Source of the DNA: Plotosus lineatus
Taxonomy: Eukaryota > Chordata > Actinopteri > Siluriformes > Plotosidae
Direction: 5' to 3'
Length of the DNA: 64,000 bases
Assembly (NCBI GenBank): GCA_024760905.1
Contig: CM045733.1
Coordinates: forward strand, 25,972,001 to 26,036,000
The notes under the pieces are model-generated. The model was not told the origin of the DNA and searched no databases. It worked only from the letters and a program-made list of their open reading frames with translations. Below, one piece after another: positions 9,723 through 21,391 of the stretch. A program made the position numbers and the translations under genes. Numbering within the stretch: position 1 is the stretch's first letter; each line of letters starts with the position of its first letter.

Positions 9723-11342
9723 ACTCGGCGTAAAGTGAGACATGAATATAAGGTATACTGACTTAACTTTAATAGTGTTTGCCCCGGTTAACAAAACTCA
9801 CAAAAGTCACGTGTTCTGCATCAAGAAGTTATAGGAACGGTAAATTAGACAAAAGCAGTGGATATTCCATGTACCACAGTGGAAACTTTGGCGGAATTAT
9901 CATATGGCTCTAATTCTCTGAACAACTTAAGAGATTTAGTAGAAAGGACAAAGAGCAGAACTTCTCGTGCTAAAATGGTTTCCAATGGCCAAGTAGGAAA
10001 GACTGATTTAAAGATGGCACCACTATATTTATAGGTCACCTGCAAAAAACTTCCTTCCCCCATCCCCACAACACTGTATGCTTTTTTTTCTCATTAGTAT
10101 CATGTTCCCTGATTCCTAATGTTTAAGATTCTGAAAACGAAGATTAAAGAGCGACTCCTCTAAAACATGAATCGTAAAAACAACAAAACCAACATTCACC
10201 ATATTGACAAGAAAATTCAAGTTTTAGTCCCAAAACTACAACGTCCATCCACAGCTAGGAGTCCAAGGCCGCAAAACTGGCTGCCTTCTCTTGGTGGGAA
10301 GAATGCCATGTTCACTCTCCCCTGTCAATCATAAGCATCTCCAAGCAATCATGCGTGTCTATAAGCTTATGTATGTGCTTAATAAACTTTGCAATTTCTC
10401 ATCCCCGTTTGGAGCCTCACTCAACTAAAAATCCCTGACTGCTACCAAAGATGCCCCAAAATTCTTAAGCTTCATCAAAGCACACGTGTACTATCAGTCA
10501 TAATTTGATAGGGTTAACCAGAAACTGCCAAACACATGTTACACTTAAATCTCAATCACTGAACACCTGATAACGCTGATACAACAAATCTAAAAAATTT
10601 ACATCAGGATTTCTGCAAAGCTGCTTCGTGAAAATATCCAGTGAGTGTCTCTGTGGAAGCATGTGCTCGCCTTCACCTTTCCATGTGCTGATTATAAACA
10701 TTTAGCCAGAAAAGGACGGAGTATTTGTCAGAACATGTTTTAGTAGATACTGACACAAGGCCCGCATATCTAAACCTTGTAAATTATTTACATTTCCAAA
10801 CCATCCATTTCTTCCTTGTCTTTCTGTATAGTGAGATCTTTCTATCGAAATCGATATGAGAAACACAATTCAAGGAGCTCAGGATTGTACACAATTATAT
10901 CCAGCTGTACAATCTAGACCGTACATAATTCAAGTGAGTCATCTGAAAAGAGAAGGCTAAGCATCTAAATTTGGTTTATGTGTATAATCCATCATTTCTT
11001 TGCGCTCTCTTGCTTCTTTCACCCTGCTTGAGAAAATCAGACAATCAATAACAAGCATTAAGTAATATCCTTCCATTATTGACTTCTGCTTGGGCGAGCA
11101 AGGGTTTTTTTTCTTTCTGTAAGCCCATAGTTCTGATGTGTGGTGTGGGTGGTGTTTCTTTTTCCCCAGATGTAGTAATGCATATACTCCAATTATATTT
11201 CTACAGTCAACAACTAGGCCTTGTTGACTCCTACTCTGTAAGATGGCTGGTCTTTTTCAAGGGCCGGATACGGCCAAAATAGATGCATACCCTCAAACCT
11301 GTTGGTGGCCAGGCTAACAGAACGACAACAGCAGCAACAGTA
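9723..11342. other. Unique intronic DNA
   Basis: About 1.6 kb with ordinary composition, no arrays, no transposon ends and no recognisable exon. Confidence 0.4.
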
Positions 11343-11371
11343 ACCACCACCACCACCACCACCACCACCAT
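11343..11371 (+). repeat. (ACC)n microsatellite
   Basis: Nine to ten ACC units ending in 'accatggtgg', directly upstream of a degraded SINE. Confidence 0.9.
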
Positions 11372-11560
11372 GGTGGACTGTGGTTAGTATGTCTGCCTCA
11401 CAGCACGGAGGACCTTGGATTGTCTCTGAGCCATATTCTCTGTGTTTGCTTGGATTTTCTCCAGGTACTCCGGTTTACCTTCCACTGGCCACAGACATGT
11501 ACATTAGGCAAACTGTCTGTTTCAAATTGCCCTAGTTGTGAAATGAAGCCACCCACATTC
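11372..11560 (+). mobile_element. Degraded tRNA-derived SINE (family C)
   Basis: 'gtctgcctcacagcacggag', 'ctttcttggattttctccagg' in modified form, 'actccggtttaccttcc' and 'cacagacatgtacattaggc' follow the order of a common fish repeat whose better copies here are at 32250, 35565, 56583 and 57885. The 3' part and tail are lost. Confidence 0.55.
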
Positions 11561-12274
11561 TCCCAGAGACCCCAAATAGAATTTAGCAGTTCAGCAAATG
11601 AAAATTCTTCTTCCTATGCTTCTTCTTTTTATTATTCATCATCCATGCTGGAGTGGTGATATATGGCTGACCAAAAGAAAGTGAATTATTTTCCCATAAC
11701 AGCACATACAGAAGTGTTTCATTCATCAGATTAATAAAGAAAGCAATTATCAAATGAATACTGCCACGGACTATTTTTCTTTTAGCAATGATTGATACAT
11801 CATTCCTTTTGGTGTTTTGAAGTACCTGTTATCAAGGCGAAGAAACCAGAAAGTCAGTCCTGAAGACTGTCCCATGTCGGAAAATATACTGACTGTTGGC
11901 AAACTCTACCACCCGAGACTAGCTAAATAAATGCCTACAAACAGAAAGCTTGAGCATATCAGCAATTATGCACTTTTTTACTGTTTGCTACAAACTACAC
12001 TACCACTTTATTTGTTTATTACTAGTGTTGCATTATGTAGGGTATATATCATGTCCCTGTGAATGATTTCTTACCAAAGAAACTATCACAAAATAATCCC
12101 CACACTCTGACTAAGAATTGAGAACACAACTGTGCTGTGGGATAGGTACCAATTAATACACTGATTAGCAATTATTGTATCTTATTAACGCCATGTGGGT
12201 GAGACAGTGACAGATAGGAATACTACATTAAATGGTTTGTTTGCCCTGTACTGGACTTACCAAATATTTTGATA
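11561..12274. other. Unique intronic DNA
   Basis: About 700 bp with no repeat array, element ends or exon recognised. Confidence 0.4.
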
Positions 12275-12437
12275 TACAGTGGTACCTCACCTTATGAAAT
12301 TAATCCGTTCCAGAAGTGGTTTCATAACCTGATTTTTTTCATAAGTTGAGTGGCATTTTACATGTAAAAGGCCTGATTTGTTCCAAGGCCCCCAACACTA
12401 CCCCTAAACCCTTTAAAAATTATAAAAGCATACCTTT

Positions 12438-12770
12438 TCAAGCAGTATGACCGGAAGTGCTAACCTTCCACTGCTAACCAAGTGCCGGGGTTGTCATTCA
12501 GCCCCTCCACACCTGCCGCGTCTCCGCCTGGGTTTATTGTTACCATTGTTACTAGCATTGAGCTACCATAGCATATTAGCTCAGGATAGGAGATGAGCGT
12601 GCTCAGTTCTAAATGTCCAAGGACTGTGCTCTCATAGCTGTAGTAGGGTCGCATGGTTATAGACGAGCACAGTGCAAAAAAGCAAACGAACAAAAAACAT
12701 TTAAAACTAACAAAAACAATTTGACTCCGAGAACTCCACGACGTCGCCCTCTAGGAAGCGCTATGTTGAC
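12438..12770 (-). mobile_element. L2/CR1-like LINE 5'-end fragment
   Basis: The reverse complement matches 44401-44730: 'agagggcgacgtcgtggagt', 'ccctactacagctatgagag', 'actcctatcctgagctaa'-type phrases and 'cttggttagcagtggaa'. Only the 5' end of the element is present. It disrupts the family 3 phrase 'cataccttt-aag-gcctcc'. No clear target duplication is seen. Confidence 0.7.
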
Positions 12771-12912
12771 CATTTAAGGCCTCCTTGTGCTTCAATATTG
12801 TACTGATGGTAGACGGGTTTCGGCCATATTCCTTTGCAATATCACTCAACCGCATGCCACGAGCCTGCTTCTTCTTTTCACTTGCACTGGGAATCACTTT
12901 CTTGGAGCCCAT
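12751..12912 (-). pseudogene. Tigger transposase N-terminal HTH remnant
   Basis: From MGSKKVIPSASEKKKQ at 12912 the frame reads 'RGMRLSDIAKEYGRNPSTIS' + 'TILKHKEAL'. Compared with the remnant at 2945-3145 it lacks about 15 residues of the first helix, an internal deletion that kept the frame. The last codons run into the LINE fragment. Nothing of the catalytic domain remains. Confidence 0.75.
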
Positions 12913-13070
12913 GATGAATGAAGAAAAATAAAGTTGCAATGAGCACACTCAAAAAACTCATGAAACAACAGTAACTCTGTCCTTTACGTGTGTTAGAACT
13001 CCGTGACGAACAATGGGTTGAAGGCACACGAAAAGCATCATGAGTATCATGGAGATGCAGCTCCCTCCTA

Positions 13071-13120
13071 GCCAATGGGAGGCCAGCGGTGCAGGTGTTG
13101 GGAGAGAGCCAATGGGAGAG
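13071..13120 (-). promoter_or_regulatory. CCAAT module of a Tigger element
   Basis: 'gccaatgggaggccagcgg' and 'gagagccaatgggagagc' keep both CCAAT boxes. The GC box is mutated ('ggtgcaggtg' instead of 'ggggcggga'). It lies about 160-210 bp 5' of the transposase ATG remnant at 12912. Confidence 0.45.
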
Positions 13121-13488
13121 CAACTCTATCGCACCAATTTCAAAATAAAAGCAGAGCGCGCATTGTTAGAATTTTTGCGATGTCGCGTTTCGTAATGTGA
13201 ATTTTTTTTCGTATCAAGAGACGCAAATTTTAGGTAAATGCGTTTCGTAACTTGGATTTTTCTTTGTTGGGTCTTCCGTAAGGTGAGGTACAATTGTAAT
13301 GTGAAATTTGTAAATGCATACACTACCAACCATAGCACACCGGGGGCTCTGGACAAACAATATAAACTGTGTCGGCAGATTTAAGCAGGGTGTCTTGCAG
13401 GTATCATCAAGTTCAAGTGAAATCAAAAGAGGGGTTTTTGTACTTTCCTGTGGTGTTATGAACATCAATATTACAGCAAATCTTTAAA

Positions 13489-13519
<31 letters not shown>

Positions 13520-13537
13520 AATAATAATAATAATAAA
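13489..13537 (+). repeat. (ATT)n/(AAT)n microsatellite with a mirror centre
   Basis: ATT units switch to AAT units at about 13516, giving a perfect hairpin-capable palindrome of about 20+20 bp. Confidence 0.9.
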
Positions 13538-14505
13538 TTACTGCTGTTATTACTAATTGAATTTGTGATGATTCAATCTGTACTAGTTGTGCACACAATT
13601 TCCCACAATCCACTGGTTGGTCCCTTGTACACTACTGTGATTTCTGAATCAGTAAAAATAGCATCTAGATTATATGTATTATTGCATGTATAAAATATTA
13701 TTGTCTGCACATAAAACAGCTCAAGCTCAAAATCAAACATGCATTTAACAGACATTTCTCCCATGTGCTGCAAGTCTCCAATTAAATGAAAACCATTTTT
13801 TGTCACTGATGGTTAACTTCCAAGTGGATGACTGTTAGCAAGTTAATGAGCAGATGCTTCTTCAAGCCCACGACTCCTGATAAGTAATGTAATTATACCT
13901 ACTGTAGTATTACTCATGTATTTAACTACCAATGGCACAAACAGTTGATATCTCCACCCTGCTAGCTGTTTCAGTCTCTTATAGAGAAGACTTTGTGATG
14001 CATTATTACAGCTCAGTACTCCACATTGAGACAAAATGTCAGGCCTTTCATACATCAGCACTGCTGCACTGTTAATTACTATTACACCGAATCGCTGCAC
14101 AAGTGTTTTTCTGTGGCTCAAAACACAACAAAAGGCAATATTTATGCTTCATTATGCAGCTTGGACACTTAATCAGTAAATGGTAATATTCTATCCTGTA
14201 GTCCCTAGTGCAGCTGGACATGGTTGAAATTTCTTAAATCATGCAACCCAACCCTCTTTTTTGCATCTATCCACCATGTCATGGACATGTATGTATATTT
14301 GGGCATGAGGTTATTTGCTTAAAATGAAGAATGTTTTAATGCAAAAAGTGTATGAGGCATAGGAAAACACATCAAAACTCTCCATGGCAACCAAATATAC
14401 ACAAGGGTGAGGCAGCTACAGGGTAGATTCAGAGAACAAAACACTGGATCATTAATTAAGGAATGGCTGCAGTATAAAATGTATGAGTGTGCATTCAAAT
14501 ATAAG
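13538..14505. other. Unique intronic DNA
   Basis: Nearly 1 kb of ordinary AT-rich sequence. No arrays, element ends or exon recognised. Confidence 0.4.
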
Positions 14506-14507
14506 TA

Positions 14508-16081
14508 CAGGTCCTTCTCAAAAAATTAGCATGTTGTGATAAAGTTCATTATTTTCTGTAATGTACTGATAAAAATTAAACTTTCATATATTTTAGATTC
14601 ATTGCACACCAACTGAAATATTTCAGGTCTGTTATTGTTTTAATACTGATGATTTTGGCACACAGCTCATGAAAACCAAAAATTCCTATCTCAAAAAATT
14701 AGCATATCATGTTCAGGTAGTCTAAACGAGCTATTAACCTAATCATCTGAATCAACCAATTAACTCTAAACACCTGCAAAAGATTCCTGAGGCTTTTAAA
14801 AACTCCCAGCCTGGTTCATTACTCAAAACTGGGTAAGACCGCCGACCTGACTGCTGTCCAGAAGGCCATCATTGACACCCTCAAGCAAGAGGGTAAGACA
14901 CAGAAAGAAATCTCTGAGCGAATAGGCTGTTCCCAGAGTGCTGTATCAAGGCACCTCAGTGGGACGTCTGTGGGAAGGAAAAAGTGTGGCAGAAAACGCT
15001 GCACAACCAGAAGAGGTGACCGGACCCTGAGGAAGATTGTGGAGAAGGGCCGATTCCATACCTTGGGGGACCTGTGGAAGCAGTGGACTGAGTCTGGAGT
15101 AGAAACATCCAGAGACACCGTGCACAGGCGTGTGCAGGAAATGGGCTCCATGTTTCAACAGGTCAAGCCACTTTTGAACCAGAAACAGTGGCAGAAGCGG
15201 CTGACCTGGGCCACAGAGAAGCAGCACTGGACTGTTGCTCAGTGGTCCAAGGTACTTTTTTCGGATAAAAGCAAATTTTGCATGTCATTCGGAAATCAAG
15301 GTGCCAGAGTCTGGAGGAAGACTGGGGAGAAGGAAATGCCAAAATGCCTGAAGTCCAGTGTCAAGTACCCACAGTCAGTGATGGTCTGGGGTGCCATGTC
15401 AGCTGCTGGTGTTGGTCCACTGTGTTTTATCAAGGGCAGGGTCAGTGCAGCTAGCTATCAGGAGATTTTGGAGCACTTCATGCTTCCATCTGCTGAAAAG
15501 CTTTATGGTGATGAAGATTTCATTTTTCAGCACGACCTGGCACCTGCTCACAGTGCCAAAACCAATGGTAAATGGTTTACTGACCATGGTATTACTGTGC
15601 TCAATTGGTCTGCCAACTCTCCTGACCTGAACCCCATAGAGAATCTGTGGGATATTGTGAAGAGAAAGTTGAGAGACACCAGACCCAACACTGTGGATGA
15701 GCTTAAGGCCGCTATCGAAGCATCCTGGGCCTCCAGAACACCTCAGCAGTGCCACAGGCTGATTGCCTCCATGCCACGCCGCATTGAAGCAGTCATTTCT
15801 GCAAAAGGATTCACGACCAAGTATTGAGTGCATAACTGAACATAATTATTTGAAGGTTGACTTTTTTGTATTAAAAACACTTTTTTTATTGGTCGGATGA
15901 AATATGCTAATTTTTTGAGATGGGGATTTTTGGGTTTTCTTTACTTTTTGGCAAAATTATCAATATTAAAACAATAAGAGTGTGTAATGAATCTAACATA
16001 TATGACAGTCTAATGTTTATCAGTACATTACAGAAAATAATGAACTTTATCACAATATGCTAATTTTTTGAGACAGACCTG
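14508..16081 (+). mobile_element. Tc1-like transposon, full length
   Basis: Left end 'caggtccttctcaaaaaatt' after TA (14506-14507); right end 'aattttttgagacagacctg' before TA (16082-16083). Subterminal inverted repeats extend further ('ataaagttcattattttctg' and its mirror at about 16033). At 1574 bp it has the usual size of a Tc1-family element. It encodes a DD34E transposase on the plus strand. A second, truncated copy lies at 24095-24984. Confidence 0.95.
14829..15827 (+). CDS. Tc1-like DD34E transposase, open frame with lost start codon
   Basis: The frame is open from before 14829 to the stop at 15825-15827 (332 codons, against about 340 for the family). The expected initiator is CTG (14829-14831, CTG-GGT-AAG) where Tc1 relatives read MGKTADL, so the ATG appears lost; the next ATG at 14970 would remove the first helix-turn-helix. 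Visible parts: N-terminal HTH (ADLTAVQKAII, QKEISERIGCSQSAVSRHL), a basic GRKKCGRKR linker, second HTH, then the catalytic domain with D146 (VLFSDKSKF), D236 (FQHDLAPAHSA) and E271 (NSPDLNPIENLWD). D236 and E271 are 34 residues apart. It would bind the terminal repeats and cut and paste the element at TA. No internal stop or frameshift is visible, so the copy is fairly young, but it is probably not translated normally. Confidence 0.9.
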   Translation: MGKTADLTAVQKAIIDTLKQEGKTQKEISERIGCSQSAVSRHLSGTSVGRKKCGRKRCTTRRGDRTLRKIVEKGRFHTLGDLWKQWTESGVETSRDTVHRRVQEMGSMFQQVKPLLNQKQWQKRLTWATEKQHWTVAQWSKVLFSDKSKFCMSFGNQGARVWRKTGEKEMPKCLKSSVKYPQSVMVWGAMSAAGVGPLCFIKGRVSAASYQEILEHFMLPSAEKLYGDEDFIFQHDLAPAHSAKTNGKWFTDHGITVLNWSANSPDLNPIENLWDIVKRKLRDTRPNTVDELKAAIEASWASRTPQQCHRLIASMPRRIEAVISAKGFTTKY

Positions 16082-16161
16082 TATATATTCAAAGGTATGG
16101 CAAGGTAATATCAGACAAAGATTAAACTATTAAATTTCAACAAGGAATTATACATAATATA

Positions 16162-16453
16162 CAGGGATCTCTCGGTACTTCGCGCTTCAATTCATGCAGC
16201 TTCAGTGCATCGTGTGTTTTTTTTTTTATTATTCATCGAATTAAAAAAATAAGGAAATTAAGGAAGAACGGGGGGAAAGTTAAGGAAAATGCCACAAAAA
16301 CAAGGCCAATTACGCACAAAAAAATAAATAGATAAATAATAATAAAATTAAAAAAACCACAACCCCAAACCCCTCATCAAAACTACTTACATTTTATGTG
16401 AGGTGCACGTGCACACACTCAGATGCACACCTCATAAAAATGTGTGTGTGTGC

Positions 16454-16511
<58 letters not shown>

Positions 16512-16716
16512 ACATTTTATTTAGATCTTATGCATTATTTTTGAATGTCGCAATGTTACTATAAGCATTTATAGCATTGAATATGTATTTATTGATATTA
16601 TATACACATATACATGTACGTATACGTCAGTCAGGGGGGTCGATCCTACTTCATGGAATTTGATGGTCGTGGGGAGATCTCGGTCAAAATTAACCATGGA
16701 AAATGAGGGAGCCCTG
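16162..16716 (+). mobile_element. Tigger-like MITE, family 1 copy C
   Basis: 'cagggatctctcggtacttc' after TA (16160-16161) to 'aaatgagggagccctg' before TA (16717-16718). Same orientation as copy A. The internal GT site has grown to a (TG)n of about 70 bp (16438-16509). A short inverted copy of the neighbouring 'gaggtgcac...gcacacctc' phrase precedes it. Confidence 0.8.
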
Positions 16717-16718
16717 TA

Positions 16719-17318
16719 CATGATATCAGATATATATCCCACTTGATTAGCTGTACGTTCTACTGATTCACTGAAGAAACTGCACAATCTGATTTGACGA
16801 CTATCAAGAGTGACAGACATTATCTGGAGTGGATAATGCTAAAATAGAATGTCATCAAAAACTTTAAACTATAAAAATCCCATGCCTTTCAGGATGTTTT
16901 CTGGTGTTTTTATGCAGTATATACGAAAAGTTTGAATGAGTTTAAAACAATCACTATTAGCTACACAGTGCTTCAGCTCGGCATAGAAATCACATGACCT
17001 CTCTCTGTAATTGGCTTAAATATATATATAAAAAAAAAAAAAATAAAAAAAAAAGCTATGTACATCTTGGTTTAGGTTGCATTTTATGTTCCTGTGTAGT
17101 ATGTACTTAAACAAGTATACACATTAGGCTTGGTAGATGCTGCTGAATTGAACATTCTTTATAACGTTCTGCTTCTGGGATGATTCCGCAATATCCAGCT
17201 TACATGCGTTAATTGAGTGTTAATTATCATAGTTTTTATTTTGTGTTGATATAATAGATTTTGTTTACGAAACGATTATTCACCTTAGACTCAATGTTTC
17301 ACCTCAGGGATCGATTGA

Positions 17319-17321
<3 letters not shown>
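16719..17321. other. Unique intronic DNA
   Basis: About 600 bp including an (AT)/(A)n patch near 17022-17055. No exon or element ends recognised. Confidence 0.4.

Positions 17322-17370
<49 letters not shown>
17322..17370 (+). repeat. (CA)n microsatellite
   Basis: About 24 CA units between 'gattgatttca' and 'gtaaatagac'. Confidence 0.95.
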
Positions 17371-17372
<2 letters not shown>

Positions 17373-18098
17373 AAATAGACATCCACATTTTTAGAATGAA
17401 TATTTGCTGGTTGACGAAGAGGCTTGAGTCTTGCTGCTCAGCTATAATAGCCCATTATAATAGCCCAAGATAATAGCACGCAACAATGTTTAAGATGGTT
17501 TGGACGTCTTCCGCAATGTCTGCAGCCTTGGACCCACAAATCAACCTCACCGAAAATCCGAAAATCTTGACCTCCATGCTTGCATAACTTTAGTACAACG
17601 TTGTGCACCTTTATGCAGCAGTCTGACTAGTGTTCATTAATTTCAGATTTTCAGAGAGGTCAAACTGTGGGTCATTCAGGTGGTGGCATCAGCCAGCGAC
17701 AAACAGCTGACAATTTGAATATTCCTCCATTAAGAGTAAAAGTCAACAGTGAAGATAAGACCACCATAAATCCATGACCAGGTCGAGCTGGACCATCATA
17801 AAGATTCTTATGATCTGTGAAGAGAGCAGTGGAGAAACGTCCCGATAACAAGGATGCAGACATTGCAGAAGACATCTGAACAAGCTCAAACACTGCTACG
17901 TGTTCTATTCATCAAATGGGCTATCATGGCCAAGCAGCAAGACACAAGCTTCTTTAACCAGCAAATATTCATTCTGGAATTTGGCTCTCTATTTATTTAT
18001 GTTCAGTCTTTTTATACAAGTCAACCTTACAGCTGTGTTAAAGAGCTGCCTTTTAATGCATGATTTATACAGGAATTTATTTTCAATAAATTTAAAAA
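17371..18098. other. Unique intronic DNA
   Basis: About 730 bp, ordinary composition. A triplet of 'ataatagccc' variants occurs near 17443-17475. No exon or element recognised. Confidence 0.4.
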
Positions 18099-18100
18099 TA

Positions 18101-18959
18101 CCGTATTTAACGTGATAAGTGCCCAGAGGACTTTAAAATTGGAGTGGGTGGGCACTTATTAAAATGTTACCAGCACAGTGGACTGGTAAGTGCTTATTAC
18201 CATCGAGGTGAAAAACAAATAATAACAGAACAATAAAAGAGTTTTACTGGTATTTGTATTATTCATTTTGTAGTATCAACCAAACTACTTACATGAAAGC
18301 TGAAAATAAACAGAAAAAGCATAACTTTAAAAAAAAAGACCCCTTACTTTTCCCTCCCGGTCTTCTTTTCTTTTCGGCTGTTCCTTTAAACATTTTCCTG
18401 GAAGTAAAATCGAGCCAATCAACACAAATGTCAATTTTAGCATATGGCACGTTGAACCAATCAGCATGAACATAAACAAAATCACATGGCCAGGAACGTG
18501 CTTAAATTTATGAAGTTAATGAGCAGGAGAATCGGGTGAAAAATACTCGTCATCACTTTCTGATAGGTCCATATCTGGCTCAGCACTCCATTCATTCAGA
18601 GCATCCCATAGTTTTGTTGTAGCAGTTTCTAATGGTTCATCGGTTGTTGGACATTTACCAAGAGAACACAGCAAAATGTTTTCCTATTTTTCAAAGCAGG
18701 GTGGAATGATCAAATGTGTTGTTACTGATGAACATTATAGACATTCCCCAGTTGCAGGGGGTCTTGAAATACCGTGTGAACTCACTTTTACAGGCAGTGA
18801 ACGCCTCATTTTACGGTTACAGAGACTGATCCAATAAAATTAGTAAGTTTGATCTATGATTTTGCTTCCAGTACACATGGATGGTTATTAGACGCAAGAT
18901 AAAAAAACATGGGGGGGGGGGGGTTTATTGGAGCAGGGTGCATATTATGTCGAATGCGG
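18101..18959 (-). mobile_element. Pogo/Passer-like element with transposase C-terminal remnant
   Basis: Left end 'ccgtatttaacgtgataagt' after TA (18099-18100); right end 'cattatgtcgaatgcgg'-type sequence before TA (18960-18961); the ends are imperfect inverted repeats. The minus strand between about 18650 and 18530 reads KCPTTDEPLETAT, then LWDALNEWSAEPDMDLSES and DDEYFSPDSPAH, then stop: an acidic C-terminal tail as in pogo-type transposases. DNA-binding and DDE parts are missing. A G run lies at 18910-18923. Confidence 0.65.
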
Positions 18960-18961
18960 TA

Positions 18962-20404
18962 TGTAATTTTAGAAACTCCTTCTTTTCAGCTGTTCATGGA
19001 CATATAACTTTTGTTTCCAAGGAAATAAATCTAACAAAAGAAAAAAAAAAAACATTTCTTTCAGTATGTGCTTATCTGCAAGGTGTTCGAAACAAACACA
19101 ATAGGAAATTTAAGCAGAAAGGTAATCACCCTTCAAAAATAATTTAAAAAAAGCGTAATTTTCACTATTACTCACACAGACAAAGGAAGATTGAGCTGTT
19201 GCTTTGCACACACTGAAGCTGGTGGCGTCTTTTCTTAGCTTATAAAAAGTGGAACTACTCTTGTCTGATTCCTCACTACATCCACCAATCAGGGTGTGTG
19301 AAAGCCACCATGACCTCCAAAACACACAAGTCTGCCAACTGAATCGATTCAACCTGTTGCTCATATTGAATCCTTGGGTGGAAAAAATCGGAGGAAAGTG
19401 ATGCTGCATGCACGAGCTCACAAATGCACAAAATTGTTGAATACCACCATGACTGACAGGTGAGATGAAATATCAAGTCTTACACTATAACAGTAAGGCC
19501 AAGACTGCTCTTTGGATTCAAACTCGCAAGCAGCAAGGTGGATGCTTTTCTGTTGTGCCACTCTCAATTTCTATCATTAAAATATCAAAAGTTTATTTTA
19601 AATCAATTAAATTCAAAAACTACTCTACATAAAATATCAACTACTCCAATTTTGAGTCCATTGGCCATTCTGACCTCAAGTTATAGCTTTCAAATTATTT
19701 TGTCCAAATGATAACACAAGAGCCAACAAACAGCCTTTAAACATCAAAATAAACTACACAGACTGAAGCTTGGAGAAGATATTACTCCTATATGGTAATT
19801 ATTTCCTCAGAGACCTGGCTGCGTAATATCCCAGTAGACCAATAGGGCTACGAGCGCCACAGATAGCGACTGCAACTACAACAAATGCCAAGGAGAATCA
19901 AGTGTGCAAGGCTTGTTGGAAAAAATATAAAAAGCCTGACGTAAGGGAAGAGAGAGAACATCTGCACACCAGTGTAAAAGGTACAGTGCCCTAACACACG
20001 TCTCTACCACGTCATCACAGATCCCCTTGATGAAGGTGAGCCTTTCAATTTCCACTTACCTGTTCAGGATATCTGCATGTGTAATTTAGATCATTCAAAA
20101 GTAAAAACAATTTTGACAAAATGGGTTAAGATCTCATTCTCTATCAGTGGGGGGTTTTTGTAATATGAAAAAAATATTGGGTCATTTATCGAATATATTT
20201 TCATTATACATTGACACTTCAATAAAACGTAAAACTATAAGAACAAACTATGCATCGTAAAAATGCAACCATCGCAGCCACTGCCTGGTCCAGTCAACAT
20301 AGTCAGGAACAAATTTCTGGTTTCGCTGCAAAACATAAGAGCATAAGAAGTGAAACCTCACCTCAAAAAAGGGCTGTGCTGTAAGACACACACACACACA
20401 CACA
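18962..20404. other. Unique intronic DNA
   Basis: About 1.4 kb. Contains A-rich runs near 19040 and a short CA run at 20389-20404. The phrase 'tggctgcgtaatatcccag' near 19815 is not simple sequence, but no coding exon is recognised. Confidence 0.4.
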
Positions 20405-20664
20405 TAGCATATTTTCCGAACTATACGTCGCTCCAGAGTACAAATTATATTGGCCAAAAATGCATAATAAAGAAGAAAAAAAAAAAAAAAACATATATAA
20501 TTCATACTAGAACTCATGGAAACTATCTACCTTGGCCTGAAAATCTGCTGGCAGTTTTTGTGACCTCATGGTCCTCGCTATGATAGAGAGAGGGTTGTGT
20601 TGCACGAAGCGGTAAAACCAAGAAAGTCCTCACGTACAATCATTAATATTCATCTCCTTGACAA

Positions 20665-21391
20665 CTACCTGGACATGGAGAGGCAACTGCACTCTTGACA
20701 AGCCTCTCCCTGAGGCACATTGCTCAAGCCCCCCCATGTGTGGACTGGTTCCTCTAGCTGTGGCCAGATAGCTTTTAGCCTGCAATTAGCTTTTAGCCTG
20801 CGATTAGTTTTTAGCCCGCGATTAGCTTTTTTTTTGTTTGTTTTCTTCACTGCAGCAGTAATAATCTCTGCTTTTCTGCCCTCTTGTTGCCTTCTTGTGG
20901 TTGCGACTGTAAAAATAAACGTGAAATTATGTTTGTTATTATTATGACAGAATTATATGTAATAATTTCACTACCTGGACATGGACACACAACTGCACTG
21001 TTGACAAGCCTCTCCCTGCAGCATGTTGCTCAAGCACCCATGTGCGAGCTCATTCCTCTAGCATGTGGCATGGCTGTGGCCGTGATTAGCTTTTTATGTA
21101 TTCTTGCAATAATAGTAATCTCTGCTTTTCTCCAGTCTCTCACAAGTTTCTCGTTCACTCCAAACTTTCTTTCTGTTGCTCGATTACCATTTTCTGCTGC
21201 ATTTTTCATTACTTGCAGCTTGTAATCCACAGAATAGGATTTTCTTTTTGGGGCCATTTCTTCAGTGGTGGATGAGCAGGTACTGGTACCCAAGCTTAGA
21301 GTGCCCTCTTGTGCTTGTGAGTGTAAAAATAACAAACGTGAAATGATGGCTTATTATTATGACTAACAGAATTCAATGTAATAATTTCACA
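20665..21391 (+). repeat. Imperfect tandem duplication inside the pogo-like element
   Basis: Unit 1 (about 20665-20968) and unit 2 (about 20969-21391) share 'ctacctggacatgg', 'ttgacaagcctctccctg', 'ttcctctagc', 'taatctctgcttttct', 'ccctcttgt' and 'atgtaataatttcac' in the same order. Unit 1 lacks the coding segment kept in unit 2 between 'gcttttct' and 'gccctcttgt'. Confidence 0.7.
21111..21257 (-). pseudogene. Pogo-type transposase N-terminal HTH remnant
   Basis: From the ATG at 21257 the minus strand reads MAPKRKSYSVDYKLQVMKNA and 'AENGNRATERKFGVNEKLVR' + 'DWRKAE'. The pattern YxxxYKLxxxxxAxxNGNRAAxRxFGVxExxVRxWRK is that of the Brinker-like DNA-binding domain found in POGK and related pogo transposases. 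After about 49 residues the similarity ends. No DDE domain is present. Confidence 0.75.

Larger units (their letters stand above)
12277..13296 (-). mobile_element. Tigger-like element, family 3 copy 2
   Basis: Left end 'cagtggtacctcaccttatg' after TA (12275-12276); right end 'cgtaaggtgaggtacaattg' before TA (13297-13298). The subterminal phrases 'ttaatccgttccag' and 'ccctttaaaaattataa' match copy 1. It carries a transposase N-terminal remnant (12751-12912) and the promoter-like module (13071-13120), and is interrupted by a LINE 5' fragment at about 12438-12770. Confidence 0.8.

Noticed and set aside
15399..15833. 144-codon minus-strand frame; the same protein appears on the plus strand at 24364-24798
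   Set aside because: Both are antisense shadows of the Tc1 transposase. Their similarity comes from the transposons being copies of each other.
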